DNA from: Taeniopygia guttata
Lineage: Eukaryota > Chordata > Aves > Passeriformes > Estrildidae
Assembly: GCF_048771995.1 (NCBI RefSeq)
Contig: NC_133064.1
Location: 25,399,001 to 25,463,000, forward strand
Reading direction: 5' to 3'
DNA: 64,000 bases
Below the pieces are notes generated by a model. It saw only the letters and a program-made list of their open reading frames with translations. It searched no databases and was not told the origin of the DNA. A program made the translations under genes and the position numbers. Below are positions 1 through 11,325 of this stretch, one piece after another. Within the stretch, counting starts at the first letter, position 1. Every line of letters begins with the position of its first letter.

Positions 1-1529
1 AATGTAGCTTTAACCATATTGGCTTGACCTACGTTTGTCCTGTCCAGCACCCCCTCATATTATAAGAAGTCCCTGCTTTTCTTTTCCTTTTCCACAAGTC
101 GTTTGGCTTGAACAATTAACTCTCATTTTGGATTCTGATAATCTACTAGTACTTTTCAAAAAAGAGAAAAAAGAAATTTACTAGCATCTGTTGGTGTGGG
201 TGAGGACAGTGGGAACAGGAAAAAAAACTTAGGTTTCTTAGTGGTGAGTACAGAGGCTAACTTGGTCTTGCCATTTAGTCTCTGTTGTATTAAGAGACAA
301 CTGAGGAATGACAGAGGTCTGGTAATGCTTTTTCTTTTTTCAAGCCTGGTCTTATAAGCTCTCAGAGATAAGCATTATACCCTTGATAGCTCAGCTACCT
401 CAGGTGGCATAAAAGAAGCAGGATGGCTCCTGTGACCGTGTTGGAAACAAAAAGTTTTAATAAAAGGCAAAAATAAAAAAGCTCTTTACAGAGAAAAGCG
501 TAGCCGGGGCAAGAGGTTATTGCATCTGCTAAACCACTTCACAAAAGCGGTTAACTTCTTTTGTTCTCTTCTTTTCTAGGGAATTGCTTAGGCAGGACTT
601 TTTGGCTCCTGTCCAATTAGCTATCCTTAAGTTTGATGTGAAGTGCCCAAGGTCCTATGAGGTGTCTTTTAACCAAATTGAGGAGAGAAACTTCTGGGCT
701 TTTTTCCTTTTTAAGGGGACAAAGGGTAACTTGTTTACTTCGTCAACATGGGGCACATTCCCACAGTCTGGTATGGTTTTCTTGCCCCAACCTTACTATG
801 CCTACAGGGTTGCTGCCCACAGCAGGGTTATAGTCTTCTCAGTGGCAGGCACAGGGGCCAATCTTGCTCTCTAGTTTCATTCTTACTTGTCAATTCTTAA
901 GTGAACTATCCCAGTACCTCTCACTGTTCCCTGTGTATTTCCCTCAACAGATACTTGTAATCTTCATCCATTTAAAATAGGATAATTACATTAATGACTA
1001 ATACAATTTAAATTGTCTGCTCAAAATATTACTTAAACAGTCATCTACAGCATGTGGACTAGCCCTGTGATGCCTTCACCTGTCTTTCAGAAAGCACAGC
1101 AACAGGAGGACAATGTTAGTCCAACAATCTACAAGAATGAGTTCACATATTTGCAAGTTCTAACAAGTCTACAGCATAATTAAGGCACGAGGTAAGAATA
1201 TAAATCACAGCAGTTTGAGTGGGTTGGTTTGTAGGCATTTCAGTCTTCTCAGAATGGCTTAGTGGAAGCAATCTATCTTCTTTATGATGTGTCAGTGTAC
1301 CCAGTCTTCGGGGTTTTGCAGAACCTCTAGGATTTCTGCTTCTTTCAAGCTCTCTGGTGGGTTGTGCATGTACTCTCACTTTGCAGTTAGTGGTAGAGAC
1401 ATAAGAATGCTTTTGATCTTGGTGTCAGGAGGCCACACTTTGTACTTCTGTCATAAACTAAGTTGAACTCTACATATTGTAACAGAGTGTACTCAGGGAG
1501 CTAGGGGCTACTCTGGTCAGTAGAGCTCA
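1..1529. other. No recognised gene; AT-rich sequence
   Basis: I recognise no gene or repeat family here. The longest open stretch is on the plus strand at 584-874 (96 codons); it resembles no family I know and has no supporting splice structure beyond a pyrimidine-rich tract ending in AG just before it. Several AATAAA-like words lie near 455-475. It may be an old, diverged LTR remnant, but I cannot support that. Confidence 0.4.
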
Positions 1530-2160
1530 GTAATGATACATACACAGACACATGTACACACACGTCTGTTTTCTCAGGTGGGACAGCAACTGAATGCACA
1601 GAGCTGTGCATCCAGAGCTGTGGCTCCGGCTGTACCCAGCCCATGTGTGCACCCAGGGGTATGTGCAGAGCTAGTACACACACAGGTACTTGTTTAATGG
1701 CACAGAGCCCTGGTGTACAGCGGTACCTGTCAGCAGCACACACCTGCACACACACATGGAGCTGCACACGTTCAACTTGCGTACACTAGCACACATGTGC
1801 CGCAGAGATACTCACTTATGTACAGTCTCTACTAATGCACACATGCTCAAAAACACAAGACTTGCTCAACACACATATCTTACACAGGGCCATGCTCACA
1901 CTTGCAGAGCCTGTGTGTACTCACAAACAGAGCTGTGCACAGTCACACCTGAGAGGGGGCAATTTAACACACGTGCACACAGTAGTGCACTCAACACATG
2001 TACACCTTGGCACCTGTGTGTGCACCCAGAGCTGTGCACACTGGCCCACACAGGTATTGCATGTGCAGACTCACACACCTTGGCACACATGTGCACATAG
2101 ACACACACTGGCACATACATGTAAAGCACTTCCCAGAGCTCTTCTGGAAAGACAGTAGTA
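1530..2160. repeat. Degenerate CA/TG-rich tandem repeat
   Basis: About 600 bp are dominated by CACACA and TGTGCA words with recurrent GAGCTGTGCA blocks, so both strands give long Cys/His/Thr-rich open frames of no coding value. The repeat is imperfect, as expected of an ageing microsatellite or minisatellite. Alternating purine-pyrimidine tracts of this kind can adopt Z-DNA; that is general knowledge and is not shown here. Confidence 0.75.
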
Positions 2161-2599
2161 GTATGTGACATTCACATTCTCTGGCCAGAGAGACATAATT
2201 CTGTCTCTCAGAAGCACAGAGAGGAGAGAAAACAATCTTTATCTCTGCTCCATTGTTTTCCCCATGTAGAATTTGGTATGGAGATTGCTTAGCTGAAGTG
2301 ATTGCTTGATTGGATTCTGGTGAAGGCTGTTTGGGTTCAATGACCAATCGGATCTAGCCGTGTCTTGGACTCTCAGCAGGCAGTCACCAGTCACGAGTTT
2401 GATGGTTGTTGATAGGTAAGTAAGAAGTATGTATGTAAAATAGGATAGTCTCTCTTTAAATAGTATATTAATGTCATATAGTATAGTTTTAATAAAGCAG
2501 ATCATTCAGCCTTCTGATCTGGAGCCAGACATCATCATGTCTTCCCAGTCGGGGTTGCCCTTTTTTATTATAGTAGTACATCTACTGCTTGCTACCTCT

Positions 2600-2619
2600 C
2601 CCCCCCCCCCTCCCCCCCC
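2600..2619. repeat. Poly-C tract
   Basis: A run of cytosines is broken by a single T near 2611. Its length is likely unstable and prone to sequencing error. Confidence 0.8.
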
Positions 2620-2685
2620 AGCCCCGCCAAAGACTGTGCTGGATTCTTGCCTCTTGCTTCTTACCCTACAATGGCAGGAGGGCAC

Positions 2686-3254
2686 TGTTCTGGTTTGAAA
2701 GCAAAACCAGTGAAAGACTCCAAGTCAAAAATACAATTTATTAGGAAAAGGGAGAAAGAAAACAAAATACATGCAATAATACAAAAGAAAAACCACTGAC
2801 AGAGTCAGAATACAACCTGACACCCTTTTGGTCAGGGTGTTGGTAGCAGTCCAAATTGGAATGGCTGCAGTCCTCCTGGAGTGGCAGATGTGGTTCTGAC
2901 AGAGCAGTGATCCTGTAGAAGGGTGTAGTCTTCCTTTGAAGAACCAGTGGAAAAACCCAGCTGCTCCTCTTGGGAATCCAGCAGAAAAATCTGAGTCTGG
3001 TGTCCCAAAAACTCAGATTATATCCAGTTAGGAATGCTTGGCTCCTCCCTCTGGGCGGAGCATCTCGCAATGGGATGCTGTAACTTTTATCAGTTATTTG
3101 GTGACCTTCAATAGGCCATTAACAGCAGATGTCTCTCCTGGAAGAGGACTGGATTGTGGAAGAGATAAAGAAAAGCTGCCCAATTAACAGAAGATAACTG
3201 CCACACCTCTAACAGATGGCAAATAGAATACATCTTGCCTTGCAATCTAGGACA
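2686..3254 (-). mobile_element. ERVL-like solo LTR, copy 1
   Basis: The element begins TGTTCTGGTTTG and ends CTAGGACA on the plus strand; the poly(A) signal AATAAA lies on the minus strand, so the LTR is minus-oriented. Flanks GGCAC (2681-2685) and GGAAC (3255-3259) match at 4 of 5 bases, consistent with an aged 5-bp target duplication. It aligns by eye with the copies at 39286-39775 and 58445-59013. No internal retroviral genes adjoin it. Confidence 0.8.
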
Positions 3255-3716
3255 GGAACAAAACTGAGCACTTTTTGCTGTTCTGTGTTTCCTTGGGGCT
3301 TGATCACCTCTTACCCTTTAACTAAACGGGGAGTACTTGTGGTCCTTATCATTGTGGAGGGCATCTCAGAGTTCCCCAGGGATAAGACACACATGGTAAG
3401 AAAAGCTCCAGGCTTCTTGGTAGGGGTGGGAAAATTTCTCTTTGTTTTTAATGACTGCAGATTTTCATTTTTTTAAGCTCAAATCTTTTTGACACACAAC
3501 GTAAAATATAGAAACACTTTAGTTCAAAACCTGAAATGTTTGTCTTTTGGGAATTATATTTCTACATAAAGTGTGGCTGGATTAACACTACTGAAGCACA
3601 GAAATACTCTTACAAACTGAAGAAATTACTGAAAATTCTCTCCTACTGGCAGTAAGAGTAAACATGTCTAAAGGTGTCTTTGTAAGGAGAGCAGCTACAA
3701 CGTATGGTTTTGAAGT
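3255..3716. other. Unassigned spacer
   Basis: No convincing gene or repeat boundary. Open stretches are short and unrecognised. Confidence 0.4.
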
Positions 3717-4333
3717 GACTGACGGAACCTGGGCTAGCTCTCAGAACTCCAGCACCATGCCACGAGTGGGGAACTGCCTCGGTATGGGTATTTACCAGAG
3801 GCAGAACATTTAGAGCCACTTGCTCTACAGTGCCAGACACAAGCCCTGACAGGGACCAGGCAGAGGAGAAAGGAGGAGGCTCTCTGTCTTGAGGTTCCAC
3901 AAGGAAGGGTTTATTCCCGGTGAAGGGAACAGGATGAAAAGCCCCTTGCTCTATTGTGCAAGGAGTCATACAGATACAAGTCAGGGGGTGGATACAAGCA
4001 GCTAACCAATAGGGAATCCTCAGGGAAGGAATGAGGGGATTACATCAAGTGTCTGGGGCCAATTGGGATAGGAGGGTGGAGAGGATGGGTCACATGGGCC
4101 AATGGGGCTTTGAGGAGTAGGGGAATTCCGAAGGGGTGTTGCAGACAAGGATTGGCCCAAGGTTTAAGTTGCAGAGAAGGTTTGGGAATAAAGGGCTGGG
4201 TTGCCTTGACAGTCAGGGAAAGAGCTGGAACAAGAGGCAGGGAATGGCATGAGACCCAGCTTTGAGGGAGGGTAAAACGCAGGGGTAAACCAGCTCGGGG
4301 AGTGTTGTATTGTATTTTTATATTTCTGTAACA
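3717..4333 (-). mobile_element. Putative gammaretrovirus-type LTR
   Basis: Read on the minus strand, the stretch runs from TGTTACAG (4333) through several CCAAT-like boxes to a GGGAATAAACCC poly(A) region near 3909-3920. That promoter-to-poly(A) order resembles a gammaretroviral LTR. The outer edge near 3717 is approximate and no target duplication was found, so this may be a truncated 3' or solo LTR. Confidence 0.4.
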
Positions 4334-4337
4334 GTTC

Positions 4338-4555
4338 TGTAATGGTTTGCCCCTCCAACCCCCATTTTCTCCCAATGGTTCCACCCCGAGTTTTCCCGCC
4401 GTTCCCTCAATGTCAATCTCCCTGAAAATGCTTAGTCACTTCCCCCTCCCCTCCCTGGTACCCATTTGGGTCCCCATCCCATTCTTCCTGAATCTTCTAC
4501 CCTGGGCGTTGAGATATTGGATGAAGGCCTGGGGTCCCTTCCTTAAGTTTCCCCT
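4338..4555 (+). mobile_element. G-family LTR, left part (split)
   Basis: This starts TGTAATGG and parallels the LTR at 16834-17471: a CCC-rich start, a CAGTCACTT / GTCACTCGG block, then a GAATCTT-CC block and a GGCGTTGAGAT / GACGCCGGGTGAT block. It is cut at 4555 by the LTR at 4556-5214 and resumes at 5215. Gammaretrovirus-type by promoter layout. Confidence 0.6.
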
Positions 4556-5214
4556 GTCGGAATCTGTGGGTATTGGTGATTCCGAGATTGTAGAAAGTCT
4601 CTGTCTTTCTGCCCTGTTGCCAAAGAAGAAGCCATAATTCGTCTGTGCTGTTTTCAAGGTTGTTTATTTTTTCTTATCTATAACAAGTTCTGCTGCCCTG
4701 CCGCAGGTCTGTCCTGCAGGGCAGTGTGCGGGGCTCTGCCCCTCAGTGGGATGGTACAAACATTATATACCAGAAACTACATGTGCTATATTTACAATAA
4801 TGTGCCAATATCTATCATCTACGTTGAACAGTGTGTCCCCAGCCTAAACCAATAGAAAAATGCCAACATCACCAAGAACATGGAGGTAAGGAAGAAGAAG
4901 GAGGAAGAACAGGATCAGGCCCACTTTCCTCCATCTTAGAACTCCTGACCCCCATGTACAAAGTAAAACCCCCCTGTACAGGTACTAAAACCCCCTTGTA
5001 CAATACTAAAAAATTTTCCCCTCTAATTTGTGACTACTTTTACTATACCATCTAACTCTCTGTGACCGCTTGTTCCACCTTCAAAGTTGGTAATTCATTC
5101 CATGGTTCAAACTCAAGATCACAGCTGTTTTCAGCTGCTTGCCAGGGTCTAAAATGCTTTTGACCAAGGCCTGGAACCTCTGAAAATGTCTGAGGGACAT
5201 TTTGAGTTCCGACA
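4556..5214 (-). mobile_element. Solo LTR nested in G-family LTR
   Basis: The termini TGTCGGAA and TTCCGACA are inverted repeats, flanked by the exact 6-bp duplication TTCCCC (4550-4555 and 5215-5220). A second copy of the family lies at 29250-29952. A 6-bp duplication is usual for betaretrovirus/ERVK-type integration. A TTTATT (AATAAA on minus) near the left end suggests minus orientation. It is younger than the LTR it splits. Confidence 0.85.
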
Positions 5215-5630
5215 TTCCCCCATTGGTTTTTGTATCTGTCTATCCTTTAACCTTGCACTCCCCCAAATCCCCCCATTGGTCAGTGGGCGTTCCCTTCCCC
5301 TTGTTACCGCCCCGGTATTTAAGATGTTGCAAAAGCCTTGAGGACACTTTTGGCTGCTGGATTCTCTGTAGCTCTGAGCTCCCCAGAGCCTGGATTAAAA
5401 CTGAAACTGTTTTCCCAGCCTTGAGTCGACTCCCTTATTACCTCCTCGGATGCCGCCTCTCCTCCAAACAAGGCAGACAGTGTAACTTTCTGCCTTAGAC
5501 GCTCCCCAACTCTCCTCGAGATCCAGGGGAGTGACCCCTGCAGCTGACTGTGCTTCTGCCGGGCAGCAGAAGCCAAGGGGCTTCAGATTAGCACAGCGGC
5601 AGAGGAGAACATGCGGGTACAACAGAATGA
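5215..5630 (+). mobile_element. G-family LTR, right part
   Basis: Continuation of the LTR begun at 4338, starting with the second copy of TTCCCC. It contains ATTGG boxes, a GGTATTTAAG TATA-type box near 5310, and a downstream poly(A)-like GGATTAAAAC near 5390. The right edge is uncertain and lies near GGGTACAACA. No outer target duplication could be confirmed. Confidence 0.55.
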
Positions 5631-6215
5631 ACCACTTAACAAGGAATCAATAAAATAAATTCAAACCGCAACATGGTTTTAACTGGAAAACAACAATTTG
5701 ATATGAAGTGTTTAAAAATTAACATTGTATTTCAGGTATTTTTTTTGTACACAAACTAAAGTGCTCGAGGGCAACAGAACATTTCAGTGCCCTGAAGATT
5801 CAGCTTTTTCAGGGAGAGGAGGGAAGAGCAGAGGCTTAGCAAAGCTTTGCTAACTTTCTGTTTCTTCACAGAGAATTTAAGTATTTAGAATTAAGCATTA
5901 TTGGTTTAACATAAAAAATGATTGCAGTGATGACTTACTGGTACTACTCAACAGTATGCCACAAGAGCAGATTGAAAATTAGCATCCACAGAGAGAGAGA
6001 CAAGAAGGCAGAAAGTGGTAAAAGGAAGGAGAAAAACAAAGCCCATTCTAAGCTAGTGTTTTTCTCAAGCTTAAACCTGTTGACATATTTGTATTTCTTT
6101 TCTCTTTTTGGGGCTTCTTATGTGTTCTCAGTCTTATTTTAATCATTTTAACTACAGGCACTCTAGACAGAGGCTGCCTCTCTGATTAGCTAGAAGGAGA
6201 AAGAAAGGAGAGGGG
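5631..6215. other. Unassigned AT-rich spacer
   Basis: Nothing recognisable; low-complexity A/G-rich stretches and short frames only. Confidence 0.4.
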
Positions 6216-6853
6216 TGTGAAAAATGCATATTATATGATTGGCTCTTCATAAATATTAAAATGAATACTATATGTGTTATGTTGGAAAGTTATGCTGTAT
6301 TAATTTTTTTAGAAGTGATGTATTCATCTTTTTAAGTAGTGTGGTAAATATAGTTTTTAGGCTATAGCATAATATTGAAATAGAAGCTATGTGATGTAAG
6401 ATACTTTTTGTAACTAGCTCAAGGAACGGATAAGATAACCAAGAAATTCTTTGCATATAGATAACAGCAACAAGACACCAAGATCTAAATAGAAGAATTA
6501 CTGCCTCCTTATCAGGACAGAACAGACTTCTAGGAGCCAAGAAACTGATTTACAAGATGAAGAGGGGAGCAGAAATTAAGCAGAAGACACCCTTTGTGTG
6601 AAAGGAATGTTTGAATCATGTATGAGATATATGAATATGCAATAGGCTATTGCTTTTAAGGAATAATCCTCTGTTAGCAAGGTGTGCTTTTTGGCAGAGT
6701 GCCAGGCAACTGGATGTCTGTAATTATTTGCTTTTTATTGTCTTTTATTGTCCAAACTTTTATTGTCCAAATTCTTATTGTCCTAATTTTTATTACTATT
6801 TTATTACTATTAAACTTCTAAAATTTTAACACAAGTGATTGGCGTTTTTCACA
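6216..6853 (+). mobile_element. Non-coding LTR with inverted termini
   Basis: The element begins TGTGAAAAATGC and ends GCGTTTTTCACA, giving 9-bp inverted ends, with GGGG on both sides (6212-6215 and 6854-6857). Near its right end it carries repeated TTTTATTGTC words. Pieces of the same family lie at 10633-11010. The family is unnamed here; orientation is by analogy only. Confidence 0.6.
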
Positions 6854-7048
6854 GGGGGAAAAAAGGGAGAAAGAAAGAAGCTTTGCCTTCTTCTTCTTGG
6901 AAAATAAAAGTAAATGAACAGCTTATGCTCTCGGAACACCAGAGGAAGCACCTGCCAAGCTGCTCTTGTGGTGCTGCGTTCGTGCAGCTTTATGCCAATG
7001 GGAAAGCAGGGAAACCTCTGCACCTTAGTGCCCCAGTCCCTTTCTCAT
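6854..7048. other. Spacer with a module repeated at 7640
   Basis: No gene. A stretch near 6950-7000 (containing GCACCTGCCAAGCTG and TGCAGCTTTATGCC) resembles another at 7640-7700 (GCAACTGCCGAGCTG and GCAGCTCCATGCC), suggesting a diverged repeated unit or paired LTR-internal segments around the LTR-like block between them. Confidence 0.35.
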
Positions 7049-7465
7049 TGTGAAAAACATGTTCACTCTCCTGTGAAAATTTAAAAAGTTTAATAAAGGA
7101 CAATAGGAGACAAAAGACAGTAAAGCAAAGATTGCAGCTGGGTGGATCTTGGCACTCAGCCAAGAGCACACCTTCACCTTTGGGGATACCCCTTAAATAC
7201 CTTTTCCATTACATCAGCCCATTGCATATTCATAGACCCTTATGCATATGCATAAACTAATTGACATTTTCCAGGAACTATTTTACATGGCCCCTCCTTG
7301 GGTCTTCCTTTTTAGAGCATGCGTGTTTCTTGGCTGTGGTTTTGGCTCCTTTTCCTTATTGCTTCCAGTTTGGGCCTTGGTCCATACTTTCTTCAGACAG
7401 CAGATGTTGATAGCTGGCCTATCAACAGCAGGGTCTTCATTACATGTTCACTAGATGTCATCACA
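7049..7465 (-). mobile_element. Probable LTR remnant
   Basis: Starts TGTGAAAAAC with a TTTAATAAAGG region just inside, which on the minus strand reads as a late poly(A) zone, and contains ATGCATATGC-type U3 words near 7220-7250. The right edge at ATCACA is a guess and no target duplication was seen. Confidence 0.35.
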
Positions 7466-8268
7466 ACCAAAGAGACAGTTCACTCCTAACTATATCAGCT
7501 ACCACTACTACTATGTCTAAGTTTTTGTTAATAGCAGAAATAAAAGCATAGTTATTTTAACATTATACATATAACATTCATCCTAATGTTTGTGAAAAGT
7601 CAACAACATTATATGTATTTATAACATTGTCACACTAGTGCAAGCAACTGCCGAGCTGTTTACGTGGTCTCCTATGGTCGCGCAGCTCCATGCCGACGGA
7701 CACTATAGGGGAGTCTCTGCAGCCCAGCACTCCTGGGCTAGCCCTGCCGGGTGCCAGTGCTACCAGAACTCCTGAATCACTGCAAGCAGTCCTGTACAGG
7801 TGAGCCCACAGTTCTCAGCACCCCACTAAGACGCACCGATCGCCCGTTGGGCCATGAGCAACTGTGTTCCCATGTCTCTAAGCCACCATCCTCTCCTCCT
7901 TTCTAATGCCTTTTTAGCTTGTTAGCGTGGGACGACTGCTGAAAAACTGGCTATGTGGCACCTCGGCATTCCCGCACCCGCCTGTGTCTGGGCTGCGGAG
8001 TAGCCCATGCCTAACCAGGAGATCCTGCCACCCTCCCACAGCTTTTTATGCAAACTGTACCTCGTGTTGCCGCTGGGTCAGTGACTTCCACAGTCTCTGA
8101 CACCCCTGGCACAGTTAAGCCAGCCTCTTACTCTCGGCAGTGCTGCGTGCAAATCGCGCCCAGTGCCGCCACTGCTGCTGCCCATGGCCGCCGCCTGGGA
8201 AACACTTCTTTCATTCACATCCCACTAGCCATGGGTCTCTCACCTCCTTCACCTGGGAGACTCTGCAC
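7466..8268. other. Unassigned, GC-rich in its right half
   Basis: No recognisable gene. Frames across 8048-8431 are open but show no family resemblance and run into the LTR at 8269. Confidence 0.35.
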
Positions 8269-8560
8269 TGTCGCTATAGGACACGAGAAAGCACAACGCG
8301 AGCCACCTGCTATTTTGCAAGGTAAAAGAGGAAGTTTATTTTCTGACTCCAACTTTTATACTTTTCCAAAGGTGACAGTGGATTGGAGAGTGAATGAGCC
8401 ACCTCTCCAAAGACATTGGACAAACCACTAGTACATCAAGTTTCTCCACCCCCATGAAGGAATGCAAAACAATATGTTATTTACAGAAATTGTGTGCGAA
8501 AGTTTTCCAACAGAATGTAAACTCAGAAGGCTTTAGAAAAACTTAAGAATCAGGGCGACA
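8269..8560 (-). mobile_element. C-family solo LTR
   Basis: It matches the LTRs of provirus C (33935-34259 and 38415-38748): a TGTCGC start, a TTTATTTTCTGACTCC block, a GTGACAGTGGATTGGA block, a CCACCTCTCCAA block and a GGGCGACA end. Flanks CTGCAC (8263-8268) and CCGCAC (8561-8566) agree at 5 of 6 positions, an aged 6-bp duplication. Poly(A) AATAAA lies on the minus strand. Confidence 0.75.
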
Positions 8561-8850
8561 CCGCACAGCCCTCTGGGATCGGTTGCATCACCGCGCTTGG
8601 CTTCTGCTGCCTCCCCCCACCCTTGCTGGGTTAGCACGCACTGGGAACTTACTGCACCTGGCGCGACTGCAAGCGCTACTTTATGCAGACTATACTCCCT
8701 GGCCTGCCCCCACTGTGGTGGGTTGGGAAACCCCGCCTACCTCCTCCCCATGTTCCTTGCTCAGAAAACCCCACATACTCGGTTTTGTCTGAGTGGTGGT
8801 CTCCCCAGCGGTGGCCTCCCCCACCCTCAGGCATCTCACTATTGGGTCAG
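8561..8850. other. Short unassigned spacer
   Basis: GC-rich, no recognised gene; overlapping open frames here have no family match. Confidence 0.35.
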
Positions 8851-9176
8851 TGTTGCATTGCTCTCAGGCAATGGTTGTTCCCTCCCCACTGGGACCCCTG
8901 TAACTGGGATCTAATAGTATGATCCTCTCCTTCCTGCCCCAACGGGGTTGGCGGAGGGCCAAAGAGCCCTCCCTTTCCTGAGCCTAGATAAGGCTCTGTC
9001 CCCTCTGGGTTCTCTCTTTTTCCCCCTTCATCTCATGGAATAAATAGCTTAACCACATCGGAGGATTTGAAGCCTCTTTGGAATCTTTGCCCAACTCCTG
9101 ATCTGCCTTCCCTCAAGGCCCCCCGTATATCTGAGCTAGTCTGGTGATTTGGGGGCTGCTAGGGATAGACGTGTCG
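8851..9176 (+). mobile_element. B-family solo LTR
   Basis: Homologous along its length to both LTRs of provirus B (20179-20499 and 28120-28440), sharing GGGACCCCTGT, GGGGTTGG, GCCTAGATAAGGC and CATGGAATAAA blocks. An exact 6-bp duplication GGTCAG flanks it (8845-8850 and 9177-9182). The terminal dinucleotide reads CG rather than CA, a likely mutation. It is plus-oriented by the AATAAA signal. Confidence 0.85.
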
Positions 9177-9315
9177 GGTCAGCCTCACTGGGCTCTAACG
9201 TTTGGTGTCCCCAAGCCATCGCGGGCAAGCACGAGTGCACAGCCCCTGCGGTCCCCCCAGCCGGGAAGCCCTGCACCAGTGGGCTAGTCCAGACACCCCT
9301 GTGCCCAGTGCTCCC

Positions 9316-9932
9316 TGTTATGAACAAAAGGGCCTTCCTGGTTCTCATGGGGACACTGCTGAATTGAGCTAAGTACTGATATTGAAATGTTAATTAGCTA
9401 ATTGCTCCTGGGTATCACCTACACCCCCCACCCACATTGCTATTCTAGGACTGGGATGCAAAATAGAGGGACCAGTGGAATCATGGGAGGGGGTTTTGGG
9501 AATGAAAACACCCCTAAATGGAAGTCTGGACACAGTGGAGGGGGCTGGATGGGTGTGCTGGTTGGGGAAGAGGGAACCCCATCCCTAGTCTGTGTTTGAC
9601 CTGTCACCATAGCCTCCAGAGGACTGGACTGGGCTGGGCTGTGAGAAGCAGAAACAAAGAAGCAGCTCTTCCTGGTGTTACCAGCAGGGAAGGAGAGGGG
9701 ATAGCTGCCGCTGAACTTTAGCAACAAACTCTGCACATCCCCTCACCCTGCGGCTACCAGTGTGCCAGCAGGAAAGGAGAAAGGATGGTCTGCTGATCGG
9801 GACTTAAGATACAGACTGCACACCTCTTCACCTCCGGCTACCAGTGTGCCATGAAGACTTCAGGGAAAGACTCTGCACGCCTTCTTCCCCTTTGGCTACT
9901 GGGAAAAAGCTGCATAAGCCCTATTCATTACA
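9316..9932 (+). mobile_element. A-family solo LTR
   Basis: Begins TGTTATGAACAAAAGG and ends CTATTCATTACA, flanked by exact CTCCC repeats (9311-9315 and 9933-9937). It shares the GATATTGAAATGTTAATTAG block and the CCACCC and CTAGGACTGGGATGCAAAATA blocks with other A-family LTRs in the window. The 5-bp duplication agrees with that of the A-family copy at 25989. Confidence 0.85.
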
Positions 9933-10067
9933 CTCCCCGGTCGCTGCCGCTAAGTGGTAGAACTTACCCATAAGCCTTGGCCGGTAAGCTCTGGAAGCCA
10001 TCATGAGGAGTGCACACTGGAAGCCCACTGCCCTGAGCGCTGCACACACCGCTGCTCCATGTGGAAC

Positions 10068-10623
10068 TGATTCGTGGTAATAACTCCACAACCAAGAGTT
10101 GTAAAGTAGGTGCGTATTTTATTCAGCGCTGGACACAGGGGGGGTAGAACCTTCCCAAATCCTGTGTACCCCAGCTTCCCCAATCCCCTTATTTATTCAC
10201 AAAAGTCATGCATATTCTATAGTGCCTATACATATTCAATAATTCTTCTGCCTATTCTCTGCATGGTATGGAAATTAGCTGTGACTGCGTAGTTCGTTCT
10301 TTTATTGAGTCAGTGGTCTCAGAAATGAGGCTGGGGTCCAGTGGGACGAAGCTTCCATAGTCTTCCTCACTATTGAAGTTTCGAATTCAGAGGTCTTCAC
10401 ATGCGCAGTTGCCCTTTTGCTTTGCATTTTTAGGAAGCTCAGCAATTTCCATCAGAGGCCCCCCTTCTTTTTGCAGGCTCAGCATAATTTTAATAGATAA
10501 CAGATTTTCTTCAGAGGGTCCCCGTACAGGTGGAATAATGTATACCATATGTTCATATATCGATTCCCGAAATAATTCTAAATTCCTTATTAACCCTTAA
10601 ATCCCCTGTTTCAATACCTTACA
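10068..10623 (-). mobile_element. K-type (betaretrovirus-like) LTR
   Basis: On the minus strand it ends with a betaretrovirus-style R-U5: AATAAAATACGCACC, then a short hairpin around ACTCTTGGTTGTGGAGT, then CCACGAATCA. U3 contains ATGCATATTC words and GAGGGGCCCC-like segments seen in the K-type LTRs at 18270 and 27031. Edges are approximate and no target duplication was found. Confidence 0.6.
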
Positions 10624-10632
10624 CTGACTGCC

Positions 10633-10767
10633 TGTGAAAAATGCATATCTTATAATTGGCTTTTTGCAAATATTAAATTGAATACTATATGTTTTTTGTT
10701 ATATTAATTAGTAGTGTTATGTTAATATTTTAATAGTATGGTAAATGTAGTTTTGCAATTAAAAGAG
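10633..10767 (+). mobile_element. Fragment of the 6216-type element
   Basis: Copies the first ~135 bp of the 6216-6853 element (TGTGAAAAATGCATAT, then TATTAAA-TGAATACTATATG) and stops where the inverted fragment begins. Confidence 0.55.
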
Positions 10768-11010
10768 TGTGAAAAATGCCAATCGCTTGGTTTTTAAAAT
10801 TTTAAAAGCTTAATAATAATAAAATGGTTATAAAAATAGTAATACAATTAGAGTAATAAAATTTAGAGTTAGGACAATTACAAGACAATAAAAAGCAAAG
10901 AATTACAGATGTCCGGATGCTCTCAGACACTAAGTCATGAAAAGCATACCTTGTGAACAAAGGAATAACCTTAAAAGCAATAGCCTGTTGCATATTAATA
11001 TATCTCATAC
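10768..11010 (-). mobile_element. Inverted fragment of the same element
   Basis: Starts TGTGAAAAATGCCAATC, the reverse complement of the 6216 element's right end, and continues through repeated AATAAAA/GACAATAA words to near AATATGCAAC. With the preceding fragment it forms a head-to-head pair, so an internal deletion plus inversion or two separate insertions are both possible. Confidence 0.5.
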
Positions 11011-11325
11011 TGTCGCTGTCGAGGCAGGACGGGAATGAGAAGACTCTGATTCAGAAGGCTGTGAGAGTGAAGCTCCGATTTATTCAAAATACACTGCTCT
11101 TTTATACAGAGCTTCGCAAAGGTTAAATCCATTGGTCCTAAAGTGAAAACAACCTACAACATTGGTTCAGAGTGCTTGACGCACAGTGATAGAACTTAAC
11201 TATAAACAATGTGAGAACAAGAGAGATAAAGAATTATTTACATTCCTTGCCATCTCTTTCCCAGGCTTTTGACTGGCTAGAAACTCTCAATTTCTTTCTT
11301 TGACTGAATCTGAGACCTACAGGAA
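11011..11325 (-). mobile_element. LTR inserted beside protease fragment
   Basis: Begins TGTCGCTGTCGAGG and has TTTATT (AATAAA on the minus strand) near 11090, with a TTTTATACAG promoter-like word further in. It ends about where betaretroviral protease coding sequence starts. The right edge is approximate. Confidence 0.55.

Noticed and set aside
584..874. Possible host exon (96 open codons after a pyrimidine tract and AG)
   Set aside because: No family resemblance, no donor site with confidence, and no neighbouring exon.
1690..2171. Overlapping open frames on both strands rich in His, Thr and Cys
   Set aside because: They come from CACACA/TGTGCA repeats; both strands stay open for compositional reasons.
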